A stretch of 64,000 nucleotides of DNA, taken from assembly GCA_025056455.1 (NCBI GenBank), contig JANWVY010000001.1:567757-631756 (forward strand), read 5' to 3'. Positions 19,505 to 29,096 of this stretch are shown here, in pieces. Position numbers and translations under genes: made by a program. A model generated the notes under the pieces. The model searched no databases. It was not told the origin of the DNA and worked only from the letters and a program-made list of their open reading frames with translations. Positions within the stretch are counted from its first letter, which is position 1. Each line of letters begins with the position of its first letter. The stretch is from Bryobacteraceae bacterium (GTDB lineage Bacteria; Acidobacteriota; Terriglobia; Bryobacterales; Bryobacteraceae).

Positions 19505-20637
19505 AACCAGCAAACATCGCGCCCGCTCCAAGCAAGCTCGATCTGCCCGGGGGGACCTCGCACTCGCTTGGCCTTTTCGAACGCTATCTCTCGCTGTGGG
19601 TGGCGCTTTGTATGCTTGCAGGCGTCGCTTTCGGCCGCTTAACCCCATCCTGGGTCCAGACTCTTCGCCAGATGGAATTTGGCTCCGGCAGCCAAATCAA
19701 CTTACCCATGGCCATTCTCATTTGGCTGATGATCACACCCATGATGATGAAGGTGGACTTTTCCTCCATCCGGCATGTGGGAAAGCGCCCAGTCGGTTTG
19801 TTCATTACGTTGTTTGTGAACTGGATCGTAAAACCGTTTTCGATGGCCGGACTTGCATGGCTGTTCTTCCGCCACGTGTTTTCGCCCTGGATCTCAGCCG
19901 GGCAAGCGGACCAGTACATCGCCGGTGCGATCATTCTTTCGGCCGCCCCTTGTACGGCGATGGTGTTCGTTTGGAGCCACTTAACGAAAGGCGATCCAGC
20001 CTACACGCTAGTGCAAGTGGCTCTCAATGACCTCATCATGCTGGTGCTTTTTGCGCCGATCGTACAGTTGCTAGTTTCCGGAGCGTCCAATCTCACCATA
20101 CCTTTTCAGGTACTTCTCTATTCCGTGGTGGCCTTCATCGTGATTCCGCTTGCCGTTGGAGCCTGGCTGCGCCATGCCTTCATTCGAAGAGGCGGCCGCC
20201 AGTGGTTTGAATTCCAGCTGCTGCCCCGCTTTGCACCCGTCACCATGGTCGCTTTGCTAGCGACGCTGGTACTGATTTTCGCCTTTCAAGCCGATAACAT
20301 CGTCGGGCGCTTCTTCCATGTGATCCTAATCGCTGTGCCAATCACCTTGCAGGTTTACCTCAACTCGGGTCTGGCATACGGTCTGATGAAGGCGTTTGGG
20401 GTGGAACATACGGTGGCCGCGCCCGGCGCCTTGATCGGCGCGTCGAACTTCTTTGAACTCGCCGTGGCAACCGCCATAGCGCTGTTCGGACCCGAGTCCG
20501 GCGCTGCCCTGGCGACGGTTGTTGGCGTGCTGGTCGAGGTGCCGGTGATGCTCTCCGTGTGCGGGCTGTGCAACCGGACCCGCCACTGGTTTCCCCTCCC
20601 TCAGCCCGGAAGGCCAGCCTCGGTAGGAGGAGTATGA
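19501..20637 (+). CDS. acr3: ACR3-family arsenite efflux permease
   Basis: A 378-aa inner-membrane carrier with about 10 transmembrane segments that extrudes As(III). The family motif SAAPCTAMVFVWS holds Cys151, the conserved cysteine needed for transport in ACR3 proteins; KPFSMAGLAWLFF and ALNDLIMLVLFAPIV are other typical segments. The ATG overlaps the arsM stop (ATGA). Its own stop overlaps the ATG of the next arsC in the same manner, so the three genes form one coupled message. Confidence 0.95.
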   Translation: MKPANIAPAPSKLDLPGGTSHSLGLFERYLSLWVALCMLAGVAFGRLTPSWVQTLRQMEFGSGSQINLPMAILIWLMITPMMMKVDFSSIRHVGKRPVGLFITLFVNWIVKPFSMAGLAWLFFRHVFSPWISAGQADQYIAGAIILSAAPCTAMVFVWSHLTKGDPAYTLVQVALNDLIMLVLFAPIVQLLVSGASNLTIPFQVLLYSVVAFIVIPLAVGAWLRHAFIRRGGRQWFEFQLLPRFAPVTMVALLATLVLIFAFQADNIVGRFFHVILIAVPITLQVYLNSGLAYGLMKAFGVEHTVAAPGALIGASNFFELAVATAIALFGPESGAALATVVGVLVEVPVMLSVCGLCNRTRHWFPLPQPGRPASVGGV

Positions 20638-21092
20638 AAACAAGCGTCTTGATCCTCTGTACTGGGAATTCCGCGCGAAGCCAGATGTTTGAGGGTTTGT
20701 TGCGGGCCGAAGCAGGGGACCGCCTTGAAGTGGAAAGCGCTGGGGTCAAACCGTCTCAGCTGCGCCCTGAGGCAGTCGCCGTCCTGCAAGAACTCGGTAT
20801 CGATATTCAACACCAGCGCTCCAAACATGTTGACGAGTTTCGGGGACGCAGCTTCGACATCGTACTCACAGTGTGCGATCAAGCCCGCCAAGAATGTCCC
20901 GTCTTTCCCGGAGCCACCCGCGTCATTCATCACAGCTTTCCCGATCCAGCTGCGGTGCAGGGCAGCGAGGAAGAGCGTCTTCGCGCCTTTCGCCAAGTCC
21001 GCGACCAAATTCGAAGCTATCTTCCCGAGTTCCTCCGACTCGCGCTTGACGCAAAACCGCCGGCAACGGATTCTCAGCGCAGCCAGGAGTAA
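20634..21092 (+). CDS. arsC: Arsenate reductase, thioredoxin-coupled type
   Basis: A 152-aa cytoplasmic ArsC. GGAGGAG precedes ATG 20634, which overlaps the acr3 stop. Catalytic Cys9 and Arg15 lie in LCTGNSARS, and Cys81/Cys88 in TVCDQARQEC form the disulfide relay. This is the ordinary, unexported form that reduces arsenate to arsenite for ArsM and ACR3. It is the second member of the family in the operon; the other has a signal peptide. The 3' end overlaps the convergent TSUP gene by 19 bases. Confidence 0.93.
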   Translation: MKTSVLILCTGNSARSQMFEGLLRAEAGDRLEVESAGVKPSQLRPEAVAVLQELGIDIQHQRSKHVDEFRGRSFDIVLTVCDQARQECPVFPGATRVIHHSFPDPAAVQGSEEERLRAFRQVRDQIRSYLPEFLRLALDAKPPATDSQRSQE

Positions 21093-21835
21093 ATGGCGAC
21101 GCTGAAGCCGATGGTCACGACAATCGCCCGCACCCAGCTAGCGGGCATTCTTCGCGCCAGGCGCGCGCCCGCGTAGCCGCCTAGGGTTGCTGCAAGGGCC
21201 ATCACCAGCGCATACTTCCACACAATCACGCCAGAAAGCAGGAACACGAGAATGGTCACGCCATTCATCGCGGCGGCCAGAATCGATTTCACCGCGTTCA
21301 TATGATGAATATTCGGAATTCCCATGAAAGCCAGGGAACTTAGCATGAGAATGCCGATTCCGGCCCCGAAATAGCCGCCATAAACACCCACCAGAAATTG
21401 GAAGAACACGACTGCGGCGAGAGTCCGCGTGCTTGGCTTTTCGTGAGGATGCGCGCCCACCCAGCGCGAAAGAGGCTTTTGCACTAGCAAGAGCGTGGAG
21501 GCGCTGACTAGCAGCCAAGGAACCATGCCAGCAAAGACTCGCTCGGGCAATCGGGTCAGCAGCAGAGAACCCGCAATTCCACCCAAAAAACTAGGAGGAA
21601 GCAGGCGAAGGAGGTGTCCGCCGCACTCTGCTAGCTCTTTGCGATAACCCCAACCCGAGGCGAGGGAGCCGGGAAACAGCGCAAATGTGCTGGTGGCGTT
21701 TGCCGCCACCGGCGAGAGAACCGTAAGGAGGCTGGGGAACGTCAGCATGGTACCGCCTCCCGCGATTGCATTCACCATACCAGCAAGCAGCGCGGCCACA
21801 ACCAAGATCAACCACGAGCCGAAAAGGTCCCACAT
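21074..21835 (-). CDS. TSUP-family (TauE/SafE-like) membrane permease
   Basis: A 253-aa protein with about eight hydrophobic segments and the paired TSUP signatures AGMVNAIAGGGTMLTFPSL near the N terminus and GVYGGYFGAGIGILMLSSL in the second half. TSUP proteins move sulfite, sulfonates or related anions, usually out of the cell or into it in sulfur metabolism. It is convergent with the ars operon and overlaps arsC by 19 bases. A link to arsenic is not shown. Confidence 0.85.
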   Translation of the reverse strand: MWDLFGSWLILVVAALLAGMVNAIAGGGTMLTFPSLLTVLSPVAANATSTFALFPGSLASGWGYRKELAECGGHLLRLLPPSFLGGIAGSLLLTRLPERVFAGMVPWLLVSASTLLLVQKPLSRWVGAHPHEKPSTRTLAAVVFFQFLVGVYGGYFGAGIGILMLSSLAFMGIPNIHHMNAVKSILAAAMNGVTILVFLLSGVIVWKYALVMALAATLGGYAGARLARRMPASWVRAIVVTIGFSVAIYSWLR

Positions 21836-21860
21836 GCTGGCTGGAGCCGCCTTTTAATTC

Positions 21861-22418
21861 TCACCCTTTTGCAGCTTCCGCCACGTTTTGGTGTTCCAGC
21901 TTGCGGTCTAAATAACGTTTGCGGCTCTCCACAATCACGCGGCGCGCGTCGGCAGGCCCGCCCCAGCCACGAATGCGCGTCACACGCCCTTCCAATTCCT
22001 TGTAGATGGTGAAGAAGTGCTCGATTTCCCGGCGCACGTGGGGAAAGATCTGGTCCATGGTGTGAATCTGATCGTAACGGGGATTGTTCATCGGCACGGC
22101 TAAAACTTTCTGGTCCCGCTCTTCGTTGTCCTCCATGTGGAGCACGCCTACAGGACGTACGTCGAAAATGATGCCCGGATAACTAGGCTCCTGGACAAGC
22201 GTGAGCACATCCATCGGGTCGTTGTCCTCGGCTAGCGTGCCGGGAATAAAGCCGTAGTCGCCCGGGTAATGCAGCGGAGAATAGAGGGCCCGATCCAGTC
22301 GGAACAAGCCGGTTCCGACATCGTATTCGTATTTATTTGCCGAGTTCTTTGGAATCTCAACGATCATCCGGACCACTTCCGGGCAATCCTTCCCCGGATC
22401 CAGATCGTACAAATTCAT
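21861..22418 (-). CDS. ppa: Inorganic pyrophosphatase (family I)
   Basis: Hydrolyses pyrophosphate made in biosynthesis to two phosphates in the cytoplasm. The active-site block DYGFIPGTLAEDNDPMDVLTL holds the Asp residues that bind Mg, and KYEYD and RYDQIHTMDQI are also typical. The frame could begin at TTG 22454, but ATG 22418 (MNLYDLDPGKDCPEVV) fits the family start and gives 185 aa. It lies on minus, 62 bases after the MBL hydrolase stop, and may share its transcript. Confidence 0.93.
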   Translation of the reverse strand: MNLYDLDPGKDCPEVVRMIVEIPKNSANKYEYDVGTGLFRLDRALYSPLHYPGDYGFIPGTLAEDNDPMDVLTLVQEPSYPGIIFDVRPVGVLHMEDNEERDQKVLAVPMNNPRYDQIHTMDQIFPHVRREIEHFFTIYKELEGRVTRIRGWGGPADARRVIVESRKRYLDRKLEHQNVAEAAKG

Positions 22419-22480
22419 AGGCTCTTTCAAGGCTAACAGAATCCTCGGGCGCAACGGGCGCTGGCGCGCCTCAGCAGGAC

Positions 22481-23116
22481 TTAGACGAAAGGATTGTGCT
22501 CGCGTTCATGTCCGATGGTGGTCTTGGGACCGTGGCCCGGAATAACCAAGGTCTCTTCGGGCAGCGTGAACAATTTCGTTTCAATTGAAGATAGAATTTG
22601 GTGGGTGTCTCCACCGGGTAGATCTGTCCGCCCGATGCTTTCCCGAAACAGCGTGTCGCCAGCCACCAAAGTTTGCTGTGCCGGCAGATAGAGACACAAA
22701 CTGCCGGGCGTGTGGCCTGGAGTGTGAAGAACATGAAACTCGGTGGCGCCGGCCCCAGAAGCTAGCTTCAGGATATCTCCCTCGCGCGCCGGGTGATCGA
22801 TCTCAGTTTGCTCGGGCGTCCGTACACCAAGCCACGCTGCCTGGACATCCAAGCGGTCATAGAGAGCCTGATCCCGCTCGTTCATCCACACCGGCGCCCC
22901 AGTGGCCGCCTTTAACTTGGCTGCGCCGCCGATGTGGTCAATGTGAGCGTGCGTGATCACAATGGCTTGGAGACGCAGCCCGTGGCGCTGGAGCACGGCC
23001 AGAATCATCTCGATTTCATCGCCCGGGTCCACCACAATCGCCTCCCGCGTAGACTCCTCGCCGAAAATCGAGCAATTGCACTGCAAGGGGCCAACCGGCA
23101 GAATTTCATGAATCAT
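22481..23116 (-). CDS. MBL-fold hydrolase, glyoxalase II-like
   Basis: A 211-aa metallo-beta-lactamase-fold hydrolase. The metal motif THAHIDH gives His56, His58, Asp60 and His61; later ligands are in HTPGHTPGS, VAGDTLF and IPGHGP. The layout matches the short YcbL/glyoxalase II-like group that hydrolyses thioesters such as S-lactoylglutathione, but the C-terminal substrate domain of true glyoxalase II is absent. The exact substrate is open. It is divergent from the TonB receptor at 23197, with a small inverted repeat between them. Confidence 0.85.
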   Translation of the reverse strand: MIHEILPVGPLQCNCSIFGEESTREAIVVDPGDEIEMILAVLQRHGLRLQAIVITHAHIDHIGGAAKLKAATGAPVWMNERDQALYDRLDVQAAWLGVRTPEQTEIDHPAREGDILKLASGAGATEFHVLHTPGHTPGSLCLYLPAQQTLVAGDTLFRESIGRTDLPGGDTHQILSSIETKLFTLPEETLVIPGHGPKTTIGHEREHNPFV

Positions 23117-23120
23117 AGTT

Positions 23121-23142
23121 CTACTGTCGCATCAAACAGTAG
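23121..23142. promoter_or_regulatory. Inverted repeat between divergent genes
   Basis: CTACTGT (23121-23127) and ACAGTAG (23136-23142) are perfect 7-bp inverted arms with an 8-base spacer, lying 4 bases upstream of the MBL hydrolase start and about 55 bases before the TonB receptor. It could be a regulator site or a weak hairpin; no regulator is encoded beside it. Confidence 0.3.
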
Positions 23143-23196
23143 GCTCGACAAAACGCAAGCTCTGTGATAACCTCGCCGCTACAATCCGGGGGGTTT

Positions 23197-26100
23197 ATGG
23201 TCACGGACCGACTGTTCGGTAGCGTGTTACGATTCTGCTTCGTTGTAATTTTTACTCTGGGGCTCAGGACTGCCTCAGGGCAGCAATCGGCCAGCCTTTC
23301 TGGACTCGTCACAGACACATCCGGAGCTGTCGTCGCGGGGGCATCTTTACGGCTGGTGAACGTGGACACGGGTGAGCTGATTTCGGCTACTTCTAGCTCC
23401 ACTGGCGCTTACACAATTCCACTCTTGAAGCCCGGCGCATACGAACTAACAGTGGAACAGCCTGGCTTCAAACTATTCCGCCAACGCGGCATCACACTAG
23501 AGACGGGTACGCCCGCTCGCCTTGATGTGCGGCTGGAAGTTGGGGGCCTTACCGAAACGATCACCGTGGAATCTTCGGTCCCTCTCCTGCGGACCGAGAG
23601 CTCCTCTGTGGGCAGCGTAGTCCGCAACGAGATGATCACAAATATGCCCCTGGTGGGTCGGCGGGCGGCGCAGCTAGCCCGTTTGAACGGCTTTATGGTG
23701 CAAGTCGGAACGGGGTCCAACTTCACCATGGCCGGAGGCCGGGGCGACAACACAAATTGGACGATTGACGGCGGTAACGCCCAAAACATTCTGCTCGGCG
23801 TTGCCACGTTGAACTTCGACCCGCCCATCGACGCGCTGGAGGAGTTTAACGTCGAGATTTCAAACTACAAAGCTGAGTTGGGACGGACTGGCGGCGGCGT
23901 GGTGCAGATGACAACAAAAAGTGGCACCAACAAATTCCACGGCACGGCATACTGGTTTTTGCGTAACGACGCCCTCGATGCCCGCAATTTCTTCGCCGCT
24001 GACAAGCAAGTTCTGCGTTACCATCAGCCTGGCGTTTCACTCGGCGGACCCATCGTTCGCAATAGGACATTTTTCTTTTTCAATTACGAAGCGATTCGGG
24101 TGAAGAGGCAGAATATCGTGTTTGCCAACATCCCGACCCCAGCCGAAGTGCGAGGCGACTTTGCAGGCTTTCCCACCGTCATTCGTGACCCTCTTACCCA
24201 GACTCCTTTTCCAGGCAATGTCATCCCAGCGGCGCGTCTCGATCCAGTAGGTCGGGCGCTTGCTGCCTTCTACCCCGCTCCGAATGTGCCGGCTGCACCA
24301 AGTCGGAACAACAACTACCGATTTAACCAGTCCGTGAGAACTCCTTCCAATGTTTTCGTGACCCGCATTGACCATAACTTCCACCAAAATCACCGCATTT
24401 ACGGGCGGCTTCTTTCAAACGTACGAAGTTTTACTGAAAATGGCCCGATTTTCCCGACTCCTGGCGTTGATTCCAATCACCAACGCTCTGACAGTGGTTA
24501 CTTCAACTGGTCGGTTACCTATCTTCATAACTTCACGCCCACGCTTCTTGGGGAAGTTCGTTATCAAGCGGATTGGCGAAAGTTTCACAACTATCACGGG
24601 GGACTTGGCTTGGGATATGCCGAACGCATCGGACTGCGCGGGACCAACCCGTTGTACTTCCCCCGGATCAACATCACCGGCGTCTACCCACTCGGAAGTG
24701 GGACACAAGAGCGGCGTCAGTTCCCAATTCGAGGCAATAATTGGACCTACAGCTTAACAAGCGTCCGTGGCAACCATACAGCCAAGTTTGGAGTTCAGTA
24801 TCGTTCTTCGCGGAATGATGATGTGCCGCGAAATAACGCGGGAGGGAATTTCTCCTTCACGCCGGTAGCCACCGGCGACGCGTTCTCTGCCCTCCTGCTC
24901 GGTTGGGTCGCCTCAGGCTTCCGGGATGATGGCGATTTGGTGCGATCTCTGGCGGCCACCTGGGGGTTTTTCGCCCAGGATGACTGGCGGATCACGCCGA
25001 AGCTCACTCTAAACATCGGCCTGCGTTACGACCTCGACGTGCCGCGGCACGAAGGCATCAACAACCAGCAAAATTCTTTTGACCAGTTTGCGATCAACCC
25101 CGTTTGCAACTGTCCCGGCGCCATGGCTTGGTCAGGGCGGAACGGCCGGAGTATCTACGCTCACAATTTCGATCTCAATAACTTTGGCCCGCGGCTCGGA
25201 TTCTCCTACCGGCTCAGCGACAAGTGGGTGGTGCGCTGGGGCGGCGCTGTCGTGTACACCGGGCAGTATGACCAAGCGAGTCCGCTTTCGGTGCGGCTCG
25301 GATTCACCGTTCGCGGGGACTACATTTCACCCGATGGCGGTCGCACTGCAGCCCTTCTGTTGCGGGATGGCGTCCCGCCGCTACGCCGGCCCCAGGAGTC
25401 CGACCTCACGCCAGGCTTTGGAGCCGTCCGCATTGGCGAAAATCCCATCTTAAGCGTGGAGTTCTTCGAACCTGAGGGCCGCGTAGTCCCCTACCTCCAC
25501 ACCTATAACATGAACATCCAGCGTTTGATCTCACGCAACATGCTGTTTGAGATAGGTTATTTGGGCACCTTTGGGCACAAACTGGTAGTGCCGGGGACAA
25601 GGTCAATCAACCAAGTGCGCCCAAAACTCATCCGACCCGGGAATGTGCAGACCCTCCGCCCTTACCCGCAGTATTCGGACGTGCGGGTGGTGCAACCCAC
25701 CATCGGCAACTCGAATTATCACGGAATGAATGTGAAAGTGGAGCGCAGAATGTCTGCCGGGTTGCAGTTCAACGCCAATTACACCTGGGCCAAGGCGATT
25801 GACGACGTGGAAGCAAGAAACGAGCTCGGGGGCAACGCTGGCGACAACGCCTTCTCCAACCAGTATGATCGGCGGGCCGACCGCGGCTTGTCTGGCAACA
25901 ACGTGAACCATCGATTCATCAGCAGCGTGTTGTGGGAAATCCCGGTGGGCAAAGGACGCCAGTTCACCCTCGCCAACAAGGCGCTCAATCTGATCGCGGC
26001 GGTTGGTCTACGGCGTTAATCTTAGAGCTGCGCACGGGCCCGCCCTTCGGTGTCATCGAAAACAACGCAGCTACGGTTTTCCCGACAGCCGTCACCGTGC

Positions 26101-26459
26101 GTTCCGACGCCATCGGTCCCTACCGGCGAAATCCGAACTGGAGGTCGAATGTTCTGACCGAGACTTTTTTTGACACCAGCACCTTTGTACAACCGCCGTT
26201 TGGGAAATTTGGGAACACGGGTCGCGTTTTCGCCAACGGCCCAGGCGCTGTTGTTGGCGATCTATCTGCGCTCAAAGAGTTTCCTTTTGCCGAAGGCCAC
26301 CGGCTTCAGCTGCGCTGCGAGATGTTGAACTTCATGAACCGGCCCAATTTCAACCTCCCGAATCAAACTCGTGGCATACCGGCATTCGGCCGCATCAACA
26401 GCCTGATTGAGGGCAACCAGGCGCGTATCATCCAACTCGGTCTGCATTACCGCTTTTAG
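23197..26459 (+). pseudogene. TonB-dependent receptor split by one-base frameshift
   Basis: A second Oar-like receptor. ATG 23197 with GGGGGG upstream opens a signal peptide ending RTASGQ; then come the carboxypeptidase-regulatory domain, the plug (NTNWTIDGGNAQN) and most of the barrel. The frame stops at 26019 after LNLIAAVGLRR. The next frame continues at once as GGWSTALILELRTGPPFGV and runs to a proper receptor C terminus, QLGLHYRF, at 26459. Adding one G near 25996-26003 restores 1087 codons (3263 bases are one short of a multiple of three). The rest of the gene is undamaged, so it is either a recent loss or a sequencing error. Confidence 0.85.
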
Positions 26460-26590
26460 CAACAGTCTGGACTCTCCCACTCTGAGGGGTTGGAGAGAAC
26501 GCGCCCCGCCAGGATCCGCAAAGCGCGGCCTAAGACAAGGCATCTTCGCGGCTCGGCCTGTGCACGAGCTTCGCAAAAGATGACACCATA

Positions 26591-26630
26591 GAATTTTGAG
26601 TCACTCCAAAGAATTGTGAGTCATTCCAAA
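26591..26630. repeat. Two tandem 20-bp imperfect direct repeats
   Basis: 26591-26610 and 26611-26630 are consecutive 20-base copies with 18 identities; each holds TGAGTCA followed by YTCCAAA. They end 8 bases before the CopD-like start codon. A 20-base period is about two helical turns, as for a pair of regulator sites on one face of DNA. The function is unknown. Confidence 0.6.
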
Positions 26631-26638
26631 CGCCTGTT

Positions 26639-27058
26639 ATGTCAGACCTACTCGGAATCCTCATGCGGTGGACGCACATCACATCCATCACCTTCCTTGC
26701 AGGAAGCGCCATTTATTGCCGTCTGGTCGCCTACCCAGCGCTCGAGGCGCTGCCCAATTCAGAGCAACCGCGTACATCGGACCGCTTCGCGGCTTTACTT
26801 CGTCCGTGGGTAGTGCTGGCGGTAGCGCTCGCTTTTGGCTCTGGCATCTACAATCTCTTGCACAAAGTGGATCCGCCCAAGGGCTATCACATGTGGTTCG
26901 GTATCAAGTTTCTGCTGGCCCTCCACATTGCAGCGATTTCGCTCATTATGGGACGCCCCGGGCTGGATCTGCGCAAGCGTATGCGCCAGGTCACGGGCAG
27001 CGCCATCACCATTCTCCTGGTGCTAGCCATTTCCGCTTACTTGAGGTCGTTGCGATGA
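26639..27058 (+). CDS. Four-helix CopD-like membrane protein
   Basis: A 139-aa protein with four hydrophobic segments: ILMRWTHITSITFLAGSAIY, VVLAVALAFGSGIYNLL, FGIKFLLALHIAAISLIMG and AITILLVLAISAYL. The His-containing first and third helices recall CopD/DUF4149-like small membrane proteins that may bind haem or copper, but no defining motif is seen. No Shine-Dalgarno is visible before ATG 26639. Its stop overlaps the ygfZ start by 4 bases, so the two are coupled. Confidence 0.7.
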   Translation: MSDLLGILMRWTHITSITFLAGSAIYCRLVAYPALEALPNSEQPRTSDRFAALLRPWVVLAVALAFGSGIYNLLHKVDPPKGYHMWFGIKFLLALHIAAISLIMGRPGLDLRKRMRQVTGSAITILLVLAISAYLRSLR

Positions 27059-27996
27059 ACGGCTATACCGCGCTGCGCCAGGGAGCCGCATGGCTGGATT
27101 TTGAGGCGCGCGGCCGGTTCTGGGCTGCGGGCGAAGATCGCGCCCGCTTGCTTCATGCCATGACCACGAATCACGTCCAGTCGCTCGCACCAGGCCAAGG
27201 CTGCTACGCATTTTTTCTCAACGCCCAGGGCCGCATTTTAGGAGACGTTCACTTGCTGTGTTGCGAGGATCGATTCCTGTTGGATACCGAACCGGAAACC
27301 CATGACTTGCTTTTCCAGCACCTCGACAAATACATCATTGCCGATGATGTTACGCTCGAGGACGCGCGGGCGGATTTAACAGTGATCGCCATTGAGGGCC
27401 CGCGCAGTGGCGTGGTGATCGAGCAGCTTGGACTCCCTGCTCCAGAGCGAGACCATGACCACGTCCAGCAGGGCCAATTCCGCGTCGCGCGTATTTCCTC
27501 TACCGGCCAGCCTGGATTTCGGCTGTATCTCGAACGCCAGGCCCGGCCTGCTATTTTGGCGCAACTCGAAGCCGCGGGCGTCGTGCAAGCAACAGCCGAC
27601 GAACAGCGAATTGTGCGGCTAGAAAACCGCAAGCCAAGATACGGTGAGGACATTACGGACCGCAATCTGGTTCAAGAAACCCGGCAACTGCAAGCCGTCC
27701 ACTTTAGCAAAGGCTGCTATCTCGGTCAGGAAATCGTGGAACGCGTGCGCTCGCGCGGACAAGTCCACCGCCTGCTAAGCGCCCTGACGGTGGAAGGGAG
27801 CGACCCCGTTGACCGCGGCACAGCGGTGAGAGCCGGTGACACCGCCGTTGGCGAGATTACCTCTGCCGCCTTCTCCCCTGCGCTAGGCAAAACAGTAGCT
27901 CTTGGATACCTGCGTTCAGAACATGCGACGCCCAAAACGAGACTCTCTTTGGATGGCCGCCAGGTTGAGGTGGTGGGAGAATGCGGTGGGGCGTAA
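27055..27996 (+). CDS. ygfZ: YgfZ/GcvT-like folate-binding protein
   Basis: A 313-aa paralogue of the glycine-cleavage T protein that helps assemble or repair Fe-S enzymes such as the tRNA methylthiotransferase MiaB, using tetrahydrofolate. The signature KGCYLGQEIVERV holds the conserved Cys221. GCYAFFLNAQGRILGDVHL is the N-terminal family motif. The frame is open upstream but ATG 27055, overlapping the preceding stop (ATGA), gives the right length. The 3' end overlaps the following gene by 16 bases. Confidence 0.92.
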   Translation: MNGYTALRQGAAWLDFEARGRFWAAGEDRARLLHAMTTNHVQSLAPGQGCYAFFLNAQGRILGDVHLLCCEDRFLLDTEPETHDLLFQHLDKYIIADDVTLEDARADLTVIAIEGPRSGVVIEQLGLPAPERDHDHVQQGQFRVARISSTGQPGFRLYLERQARPAILAQLEAAGVVQATADEQRIVRLENRKPRYGEDITDRNLVQETRQLQAVHFSKGCYLGQEIVERVRSRGQVHRLLSALTVEGSDPVDRGTAVRAGDTAVGEITSAAFSPALGKTVALGYLRSEHATPKTRLSLDGRQVEVVGECGGA

Positions 27997-28955
27997 TGCT
28001 GTTGCCTGCCGTATTGGCCGGCCAGGATTTGCAAATCGGTGTCTTGGGTCTATTCCATCCCCAGCACGCTCTCGTTCATGCCGGGAGTATGCAGATCGGG
28101 GCGGAGCTCATTCCCCAGTCTGGCCCTGTATTGCTAGCCGCCGAGAATCAACAGATCGTCATCCGGCGAGGGACTGAGTTGCGACGTGCGCGCGAGGTCA
28201 GCTTCCAAGCGCTCCGCAAGATCGAGATTCCAGGCAAAATAAGCCGCCGCTTTTTCGGTCGCGCCACAGTACAAGCTCGCGCCAACGAATTGGTTCTGGC
28301 CGTTCTTACCGACCTTGAGACAGCCGTGGCCACGAGTGTGTCTGCGGAAGCTCCCCACGCTCCCCGCGAGGCAGCGCGCGCACAAGCCGTCCTGGCCCGA
28401 TCCTACTACCGGGCGGCCCGGCGCCGCCACTCTCTTTTCGATTTCTGCGACACTACGCACTGCCAGTTGTTTCAGGATCCGCCCAACGCTATGGCGCAAT
28501 CCGCCGCCGCCTCGACGGCGGGAATCATTCTGCGACATCTCGGCCAGCCGGTAGAGGCTCTTTTCTTTCGCAGTTGTGGCGGGACCACCTTGAATTCTGC
28601 CCAGGTCGGGCTCGACGCCTCCTCATTCCCCTATCGAGCTGTACCCTGCGAGCCCTGCGCTCGCTCGCCCTTGCGGTGGCGCAGCCGTTTGCCGTTTGCC
28701 GAAGCACACCCGTTGCTTGCGGGGACTTTCAGCGAAAACCAGCGCTTGGAACTTGCGCGCCGCTTTGGCTGGCAATCTCTTCGCTCGAATTTTTTTGAAC
28801 TCCGTCGCCTAGGAGACTGGTTGCTCGTAGAAGGAAAAGGGGAGGGGCATGGCGTCGGTCTCTGCCAGCGAGGAGCAGCCTGGATGGCGCAACGGGGAGC
28901 CCTGTACGCGGAAATCCTGGCCCACTACTTTCCCGGAGCCCAGCTGGGCCAATAA
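27981..28955 (+). CDS. SpoIID/LytB-domain protein
   Basis: A 324-aa protein with the SpoIID/LytB fold: ARAQAVLARSYYRAARRRHS, then FFRSCGGTT, then GEGHGVGLCQRGAAWMAQRG, a very typical C-terminal block. In endospore formers SpoIID is a lytic transglycosylase and LytB an amidase enhancer; in other phyla it is probably a peptidoglycan-acting factor. A weak hydrophobic N terminus (VMLLPAVLAG) may be a signal peptide. It overlaps ygfZ by 16 bases and ends the gene run that begins at 26639. Confidence 0.85.
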   Translation: MRWGVMLLPAVLAGQDLQIGVLGLFHPQHALVHAGSMQIGAELIPQSGPVLLAAENQQIVIRRGTELRRAREVSFQALRKIEIPGKISRRFFGRATVQARANELVLAVLTDLETAVATSVSAEAPHAPREAARAQAVLARSYYRAARRRHSLFDFCDTTHCQLFQDPPNAMAQSAAASTAGIILRHLGQPVEALFFRSCGGTTLNSAQVGLDASSFPYRAVPCEPCARSPLRWRSRLPFAEAHPLLAGTFSENQRLELARRFGWQSLRSNFFELRRLGDWLLVEGKGEGHGVGLCQRGAAWMAQRGALYAEILAHYFPGAQLGQ

Positions 28956-29096
28956 TCTTCTTGGGTGAAGCGAGCTTCCATCAGCAGACACCTTTTTGCT
29001 GCTCGAGCTTTGCCACGAGCATCTACCAGGTGGGTTGGCTGCCGCAAACAAGGCGCCGTTGCTTCTGTTATCCATGAAGAATTCGGAGGGTGGTTC

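Noticed and set aside
25932-26459. Separate small gene of 175 aa downstream of the TonB receptor
   Set aside because: It is the C-terminal barrel of the same receptor in the shifted frame, not an independent gene.
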